This document shows positions 7,873 to 11,874 of a DNA stretch of 11,874 nt, in pieces. Within the stretch, counting starts at the first letter, position 1. Every line of letters starts with the position of its first letter. The DNA lies in assembly GCA_011048485.1 (NCBI GenBank), contig DSDX01000341.1:1-11874 (forward strand), given 5' to 3'. A program made the translations under genes and the position numbers. The notes beneath the pieces were generated by a model, which saw only the letters and a list, made by a program, of their open reading frames with translations, made no database searches and had not been told where the DNA came from. Source of the DNA: Candidatus Aminicenantota bacterium (GTDB lineage: Bacteria; Acidobacteriota; Aminicenantia; Aminicenantales; Saccharicenantaceae).

Positions 7873-8095
7873 CCTCGACCATACGGAGCTCGGGCAGGAC
7901 CCGGCAGACGAGCCGGTGATGGATGTTGACGCACCTCGCGCAAGAGCCGCCGAGGTCGCGCACGAGTTTCTCAAACGGGGGAGGGCCCCCAATGGTGCCG
8001 CGGGACTGGATTTCGAGCTGGGACTCAGCCGGCCGGCCGCCGCGGGGAGCTTCCGGAGCGACTAAAATGAGGCTTCTAGGAGGAAAGCGTGCCAT
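7844..8095 (-). pseudogene. YoeB/Txe-like RNase toxin relic
   Basis: An 83-codon minus-strand reading frame, about YoeB length, ends in a typical YoeB/Txe C-terminus: PPPFEKLVRDL, then VNIHHRLV, then EVIRMWTHY. The glutamate, arginine and final His-Tyr pair that form the YoeB active site are all present. The region up to about 8023 aligns well by eye. N-terminal of that, only LILVAPEAPR resembles the first strand and helix, and about eight residues of helix 1 seem missing. Cysteines replace residues that are usually Arg or Tyr (ARC, RLVC). No antitoxin gene is present, because the expected place is occupied by the lipoprotein gene on the other strand, whose start it overlaps. It is most likely a decayed toxin; a short divergent functional toxin is less likely. 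Confidence 0.65.
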
Positions 8096-8912
8096 GACCA
8101 AGAAGATCGCCCTTGTCCTCGGCTTGGTGGCCTCGCTGGCTCTCGCCGCCTGCAACTCCGGCCCCTCTTCGTCCGGCCCTGCTCCAGGCGAGGACGAAGC
8201 GGCGCTCCTCGAACGCAAGGCGGATTACATCGAGGGCCTGCTCGGACGGCGTGGGCTGGCGGGCGATATCCTGGAAGGACTGATCGCGCCCCTGCCGGAT
8301 CGCGTCCGGCTCTCGGAGGCCGCCTTCGACTCGGGCGAGATCCAGGTCAAGGGCAGCGCCCCGTCGAACAACCTCCTGGCCGACTATATCGCGCGCCTGG
8401 AAGGAAGCCCGTCGCTTAGGAGTGTCGCCCTTCGGTCCTCCTCGATGAGGATCGTCGACGGCAGGGAAACGTGGGAGTTCGAGCTCCAGGCGGTGGGCCG
8501 GGAATCCGGAGCCGTTTTTAAGGGCCAGGCGCGGAAGGAGACGGCTTCCACGGAAGAGAATCTGGGGGCTCGCCTCGAAAAGCTTGAGAAGAGCTTTCCG
8601 GCCCGACAGGAGAGTGCCGACAGGCTCCGGGAGATCCAGCGCCTCGTCCTCGATTGTGGGCTTCAGATGACCAAGTTCGCTCCGGGGAACGAAGTGGCGG
8701 GAGAATTTACGGTCGAGATGCCTGTCGCGATCGAGGTCCAAGGTGACCTGGACGAGTTCAACGACTTCGTGTGCGGCCTGGCCGGTCTGCCGAGTCTTTG
8801 GATCGTCGACCGGTTCTCCTTTAGGGCCTTGGCGCCTGACGGCGCCCTCTCTGGCTTGCTTGGCTGTCGGTTCTATCTGAATAGAAATAAGTTATCCAAT
8901 TCCCGAAACTGA
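8094..8912 (+). CDS. Lipoprotein with PilN-like and PilO-like domains
   Basis: This 272-aa protein starts with a lipoprotein signal (MTKK, a hydrophobic run, LALAAC with C20). ATG 8094 is preferred over 8067 because AGGAGG (8078-8083) lies 10 nt before it. Residues about 45-138 resemble the periplasmic domain of PilN: a helix, then LPDRVRLSEAAF, IQVKGSAPSN and a helix with LEGSPSLRSV. Residues 155-185 are likely coiled coil. Residues about 175-265 resemble PilO: GLQMTKFAPG, FTVEMPVAIEVQGD, a helix, LPSLWIVDRF, and a final strand. PilN and PilO normally are separate inner-membrane proteins that pair to align the type IV pilus machine. Here both soluble parts would be in one lipid-anchored chain. 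No other pilus gene is in the window. The fold assignment is by pattern and needs a profile search. Confidence 0.8.
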   Translation: MTKKIALVLGLVASLALAACNSGPSSSGPAPGEDEAALLERKADYIEGLLGRRGLAGDILEGLIAPLPDRVRLSEAAFDSGEIQVKGSAPSNNLLADYIARLEGSPSLRSVALRSSSMRIVDGRETWEFELQAVGRESGAVFKGQARKETASTEENLGARLEKLEKSFPARQESADRLREIQRLVLDCGLQMTKFAPGNEVAGEFTVEMPVAIEVQGDLDEFNDFVCGLAGLPSLWIVDRFSFRALAPDGALSGLLGCRFYLNRNKLSNSRN

Positions 8913-9095
8913 AGATATTCCTTAGGCCCACGGTTTTCGGGCAAAAAGCGAGCTTCTAAGAGAAATAGACGGGGAAAATGGATCAGGTTCTTAGAAATGA
9001 CCTTCTTGTTGGAAAAGGGTTCTTTTAAGGCCAAATCCAATCTAATCAGTTTACTTAATCTTAATCATACCAGTAAGATAATGAGGCCAAGCAAG
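8913..9095. other. AT-rich spacer between convergent genes
   Basis: This stretch separates the convergent lipoprotein and DUF362 genes and is clearly richer in A and T than its neighbours. It contains near-repeats (CTTCTAAGAGAAAT and GTTCTTAGAAAT) and a weak hairpin (AAAAG, loop GGTT, CTTTT near 9013-9026). No gene is seen. It may act as a two-way terminator zone, but no classic terminator is clear. Confidence 0.4.
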
Positions 9096-9989
9096 CTACA
9101 CTAGCAGGCCTTCGGTCCAGCCGACCGTTTTAATGTCGATCTTGGCCAGATCGCTCGTGCCGAGCTTGTACACCTTTTCGGCGGCCTCGACGCAAATCGG
9201 GGGCGGCTGGAGCGGCCAAGGTTCCCCCCGCATCTCGTCCCTTTTCGCCTGGATGATCTTCAGGCCCACCGCCTCGACGGCCACGGGGTCTATCCCGGCG
9301 ATCAGGCCGCGGTAGGGCCACCTGTACCGTGGATCGAACTGGGGTCCCTTGTCGCACACCGGCCGCAGGGCGTCGACCAGCACCAGTTTGGTCTTACCCT
9401 TGACTTGGGGCAGGTTCCAGATTTCCCCGAGCTTGGCGCTGTCGGCGTAGTGATAATTGCGGGGCGCGCCCGAGTAGAGAATGTAGTTCTTGATCACCGT
9501 GCCGGTCCCGGTCAGCCAGTGGGCCTTGAGCCCCGGCATGCAGACGAGGGCGGTGATGGGCGCGAGATCGACCGACCGGCCCTGCGCTTTTCTGATGTTC
9601 CCGGCCGGTACGCCTGCCTCGACCAGGGTCTCCGTCACGACCTCGATCAGCTCGTCGTGTGTGGGATTCATGAACGGCGTTGGTACGAGCCCAATGACGT
9701 CCTTGGGGCCGAAAAGCTTGAGCCAAGCGGTCTTCGTGTCGGTCTCGCCGGTCACGCCGGTCAGGACCTGACCGAGCATTTTCCTCAAGACCGCCTTGTC
9801 GGCGTGCATGCCCTCGTCCAGGACGGCCTGGTCGCGGGCGATGACGACCGTGCTGCTGCCCGCCGCGACTCCCGCTCCGGCCTCCTTGCCCTTGAGCCAA
9901 TCCGGGCCCAGCAGGGTGGCGCCGAGCGTCGCGCCCACGGTGCCGCGGATGAAATCCCTTCGTGTGACCACGGTGTTCGTCTTTTTCAT
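9096..9989 (-). CDS. Tat-exported DUF362-domain protein
   Basis: This 297-aa protein has a twin-arginine signal (TRRDFIRG, R10 and R11) and a hydrophobic run to about residue 28, so it should leave the cytoplasm folded. GGGAGGAG just before the ATG supports the start. The rest matches the DUF362 family pattern: the helical VLRKMLGQVLTGVTG region, KDVIGLVPTPF, a VIKNYI segment, LVLVDALRPV and the late LIAGIDPVAVEAVG motif. The DUF362 function is not established; some members carry ferredoxin-like cysteine clusters, and this one has only three scattered cysteines, so it probably binds no Fe-S cluster. It starts 31 nt after the DUF6599-like gene and is surely in the same operon. Confidence 0.9.
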   Translation of the reverse strand: MKKTNTVVTRRDFIRGTVGATLGATLLGPDWLKGKEAGAGVAAGSSTVVIARDQAVLDEGMHADKAVLRKMLGQVLTGVTGETDTKTAWLKLFGPKDVIGLVPTPFMNPTHDELIEVVTETLVEAGVPAGNIRKAQGRSVDLAPITALVCMPGLKAHWLTGTGTVIKNYILYSGAPRNYHYADSAKLGEIWNLPQVKGKTKLVLVDALRPVCDKGPQFDPRYRWPYRGLIAGIDPVAVEAVGLKIIQAKRDEMRGEPWPLQPPPICVEAAEKVYKLGTSDLAKIDIKTVGWTEGLLV

Positions 9990-10020
9990 CGGCTCCTCCC
10001 TTTCGGATATCGTATCGCGG

Positions 10021-11106
10021 TTATTCGATCGCGGCCCGGGCCAAGACCTGCCGCGCCGCCTCCTCGTCCGGGCATCCTAAGGCCAGTGCCAGATACGCGC
10101 CGGACATCCTGTAGCCGATCCAGCCGTCCTCGATTTCGACAAAACGGGGCGATCCCCCTTCACGTCGCACTTCCGGTCCGCTCTCGCCCGATAGGTCTGG
10201 AAGATAGGCCTCAACGAAGCCCGTCAGGCCGTTCGCTGCCTGAGCCCCGTCGGGGTACTTGATGACGAGAAGCCTGGCTGAGCGCTTGGCCCCGCCTTCC
10301 GGATCTTTTTCGAACGTGACCATGACGGCTTCCGTATCGGGACCCAGTCCGAGGATATTCTCGTGACTGAGGTAATAGAGCGAATTGAGGACCAGGTGCG
10401 AGTAGAAGTAGGACGTCCGCTCCGGGCGCAGCGTCCACGGCGGGTCAGTCGCCGCACCGACGACGGCCCGGACGAGCTCCGGCGGCGCGGGATCCGCCCT
10501 TTCGGCCACGATCGCCTTCCCCAGCCGCAGGATGACCTCCCTGACCCCCGGCCCCTCCCGAGACGCCAGGATCCGTGCGTAGACGCCGTCCGACCAGATC
10601 CTCAGCAGCCCTTCCCCGTAGAGGGCCCGGCTCGACGGGACGATTAGCGGCGCCGCGCCCGCGTCCGACTGCGTGGCCGACCGCGTGCCCGACCCCGCGC
10701 CCGGGTTGGAGCCTCCCTCCTCCCGGCCTCGGCCGCCGAGCTCCACGGTCTCGCCGCCCCAATCGAGCGACAGGAGACCAAAGGCGTCCCGCGAGCCCCC
10801 CATGTCGTAGAGCTCGACCAGGATGTCGTTGCCGCCGTCGTTTTTGTATTCGTAGACCAAGAGGTGATCGAAGTGGTAACTCAGGTAGAGCTCGCCGGCC
10901 CCGTTCATATAATCGAAGATGTTCGCCGCGTCGACGCGCCGGGGCGGCCCCGCGAGTCTCCACCCGTCGATTTTTTCCGGGAGTCGAATGGTGTCGGACG
11001 GCATGGCCGGGGATCCTCCTCGCGAACAGCAAAGGATCGTTGTCGACAGCAGGACGAGGACCAGGATGGCCGGATGGACGTGTCTTGCTCCTCCGCTGAT
11101 CCTCAT
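10021..11106 (-). CDS. DUF6599-like exported protein
   Basis: This 361-aa protein starts at ATG 11106. An open frame continues upstream to 11646, but that part is antisense or out-of-frame IS200 sequence. The N-terminus is a signal peptide (basic MRISGGARHVH, hydrophobic 13-25, then C26 C27), possibly a lipoprotein although the lipobox is poor. The conserved part resembles DUF6599: PEKIDGWR, FDYMNGAGELYLSY, VYEYKN and ILVELYDMGGSRDAFGL near residues 41-112, then YGEGLLRIW and YARI about 163-180. Residues 124-153 are a Gly/Ser/Thr-rich insert encoded by imperfect 12-bp repeats. The family has no known reaction. It is the first gene of a pair with the Tat-exported DUF362 protein, so a joint extracytoplasmic role is likely. 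The ribosome site (TAGGGAT) is weak. Confidence 0.85.
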   Translation of the reverse strand: MRISGGARHVHPAILVLVLLSTTILCCSRGGSPAMPSDTIRLPEKIDGWRLAGPPRRVDAANIFDYMNGAGELYLSYHFDHLLVYEYKNDGGNDILVELYDMGGSRDAFGLLSLDWGGETVELGGRGREEGGSNPGAGSGTRSATQSDAGAAPLIVPSSRALYGEGLLRIWSDGVYARILASREGPGVREVILRLGKAIVAERADPAPPELVRAVVGAATDPPWTLRPERTSYFYSHLVLNSLYYLSHENILGLGPDTEAVMVTFEKDPEGGAKRSARLLVIKYPDGAQAANGLTGFVEAYLPDLSGESGPEVRREGGSPRFVEIEDGWIGYRMSGAYLALALGCPDEEAARQVLARAAIE

Positions 11107-11119
11107 TATCCCTAGGACC

Positions 11120-11148
11120 TTATTACAAGACGGGGGATTGGAAGTCAA
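11120..11148 (-). promoter_or_regulatory. Possible promoter at the IS200 junction
   Basis: On the minus strand, TTGACT (11148-11143), a 17-nt spacer and TAATAA (11125-11120) lie between the IS end and the DUF6599-like gene. The start would be only about 7 nt before the ATG, giving a nearly leaderless transcript, so confidence is low. Confidence 0.25.
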
Positions 11149-11151
11149 TCT

Positions 11152-11171
11152 CCCCGCGGCAAGCCGCGGGG
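11152..11171 (-). repeat. Right-end hairpin of the IS200 element
   Basis: A perfect 9-bp stem (CCCCGCGGC, loop AA, GCCGCGGGG) begins 3 nt beyond the tnpA stop codon. It is the probable transposase recognition structure at the 3' end relative to tnpA. Confidence 0.8.
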
Positions 11172-11174
11172 CAT

Positions 11175-11618
11175 TCAGGAGCGCAGCTTCAAAGCCAGCT
11201 GCGCAGGCCCTTGCTCGAGTTGGCGATGTTGCTCGATATACTTGACTATCACGTCCCGAGTCATTCGGTCTCCGACTGTCCGGGCGAAGTACCCGTCCTC
11301 CCATAACTCCCCGCCCCAGAGTCTCTTTTTGAGCCCCGGGAACTCGCGAAACAGCCCCCGCCCGCTCAGGCTCTTGATCGTCCTCACGACCTCCCCTATC
11401 GATCGCGACGGCGGAAACGACACCAGCAGATGGATATGGTCCTTCATGAGCTCCATCTCCAGGATCTCGATGTCGTATGCCTCGCAGATCTCCCCGACCA
11501 TCTGTTTCGCTCGTTCCCGGACCTCCTCCCGCTCGAAGATGTCCTTCCGGTATTTGGGACACCACACCAGATGGTAGCTGGTGTCGTAGACCGAATGACT
11601 CGTTCTTTTCAGCCCCAT
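11175..11618 (-). CDS. tnpA: IS200/IS605-family transposase TnpA
   Basis: This 147-aa Y1 HUH transposase is full length for the family. It opens with the usual SHSVYDTSYHLVWCPKYRK region. The HUH metal pair is H61 and H63 in KDHIHLLVSFPP. The nucleophilic tyrosine is Y127 in VIVKYIEQH, which attacks the DNA strand at the element end during single-strand excision and insertion. GYFARTVG (109-116) is also typical. The residue four after the tyrosine, usually Gln and a third metal ligand, is His131. The start at 11618 is the family start, though no strong ribosome site precedes it, which is common in IS200 and keeps expression low. The reading frame is intact, so the element may be active. Confidence 0.95.
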   Translation of the reverse strand: MGLKRTSHSVYDTSYHLVWCPKYRKDIFEREEVRERAKQMVGEICEAYDIEILEMELMKDHIHLLVSFPPSRSIGEVVRTIKSLSGRGLFREFPGLKKRLWGGELWEDGYFARTVGDRMTRDVIVKYIEQHRQLEQGPAQLALKLRS

Positions 11619-11658
11619 GCTTCATGTATATCACACTGCCGAGCAAGGGCCTATGCGG

Positions 11659-11686
11659 ATAAGGGGGACTTTCCGGTCCCCCTTAT
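11659..11686 (-). promoter_or_regulatory. Strong hairpin in the tnpA leader
   Basis: A perfect 11-bp stem (ATAAGGGGGAC and GTCCCCCTTAT) with a 6-nt loop lies 41 nt upstream of the tnpA start. In enteric IS200, a leader stem-loop blocks incoming transcription and hides the translation start. A similar damping role is likely here. Confidence 0.65.
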
Positions 11687-11713
11687 AACCCCCTCGGCAA
11701 GGCATGCATTCCT

Positions 11714-11733
11714 CCCCGTGGCAAGCCACGGGG
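11714..11733 (-). repeat. Left-end hairpin of the IS200 element
   Basis: A perfect 9-bp stem (CCCCGTGGC, loop AA, GCCACGGGG). It shares TCCCCG, GGCAAGCC and CGGGGCAT with the right-end hairpin and differs at one paired position on each arm. Confidence 0.8.
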
Positions 11734-11740
11734 CATGCTG

Positions 11741-11874
11741 CAATGGGTTTCGTCAAACAAAACTAATTGGTTAGGGTCATAGGCTGGGTTTTTCTGATCG
11801 TCAGTATCGGTAAGTAGTTGATTTAGTGGGACTTTTTCAAACGCTGTGACGCTCAAAATCTGTAGAAAGCTGTA
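11741..11874. other. Region right of the IS element with no recognised gene
   Basis: These 134 bases are AT-richer than the left part of the window. I see no reading frame, hairpin or repeat that can be supported. Confidence 0.4.

Larger units (their letters stand above)
11150..11740 (-). mobile_element. IS200-type insertion sequence
   Basis: A single tnpA gene is flanked by two hairpins of the same sequence type in the same orientation, as expected for IS200/IS605 elements. These move as single-strand DNA and have no terminal inverted repeats or target duplications. The outer limits are estimates from the hairpins; the exact cleavage sites cannot be fixed. There is no tnpB accessory gene. 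The element lies about 45 nt upstream of the DUF6599-like gene. Confidence 0.8.

Noticed and set aside
6733..7992. Minus-strand open frame of 419 codons opposite the racemase
   Set aside because: Antisense shadow; the plus strand encodes PLP-binding and catalytic motifs.
9405..10262. Plus-strand open frame spanning the DUF362 / DUF6599 junction
   Set aside because: Antisense to two recognisable proteins and crosses their intergenic gap.
11107..11646. N-terminal extension of the DUF6599-like gene by 180 codons
   Set aside because: The extension is an out-of-frame reading of tnpA and the IS end; the signal peptide begins at 11106.
11152..11733. Repeated hairpins as a CRISPR array
   Set aside because: There are only two copies 560 bases apart, with a transposase between them; they are IS ends.

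Overview
The window is GC-rich bacterial chromosome with compact gene spacing. Two tandem membrane Ser/Thr kinases of zinc-ribbon / kinase / single TM / sensor build, one with a long TPR tail, sit next to Tat-exported DUF362 and DUF6599-like proteins. This combination suggests Acidobacteriota or the related Candidatus Aminicenantes. That placement is an inference from gene content; there is no rRNA or marker gene in the window.

Layout. (1) Positions 1-4392, minus strand: two paralogous kinases in one operon. The upstream one (GTG start at 4392, 1030 aa) is complete. The downstream one (ATG at 1286) starts 13 nt after its stop and runs off the left edge. (2) 4654-5430, minus: a secreted 258-aa protein of two similar halves, probably ferredoxin-like barrels. 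A short motif upstream of it recurs upstream of the kinase operon. (3) 5616-6394, minus: an SPL-type radical SAM gene with an apparent one-base frameshift. It faces away from (4) 6544-7872, plus: a PLP-dependent alanine-racemase-family enzyme with a twin-arginine/lipobox export signal. Back-to-back promoter-like elements with TATGCT -10 boxes lie between the two. (5) 7844-8095, minus: an antisense YoeB/Txe-like toxin relic, wedged between the racemase and (6) 8094-8912, plus: a lipoprotein that looks like the soluble domains of type IV pilus PilN and PilO joined in one chain. (7) An AT-rich spacer, 8913-9095. (8) 9096-11106, minus: a two-gene operon of a DUF6599-like exported protein and a Tat-dependent DUF362 protein. 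(9) About 11150-11740: a complete-looking IS200-type element, with tnpA and matching end hairpins, inserted just upstream of that operon. The last 130 bases show no gene.

Nearly every protein is membrane-anchored or exported, so the region reads as signalling and cell-envelope functions with one mobile element and one decayed toxin. The points most worth following are the exported racemase with a non-canonical active-site segment, the PilN-PilO-like lipoprotein, the toxin relic, and the IS200 ends whose stems differ only by compensatory changes. I did not find one large multi-gene novel system.
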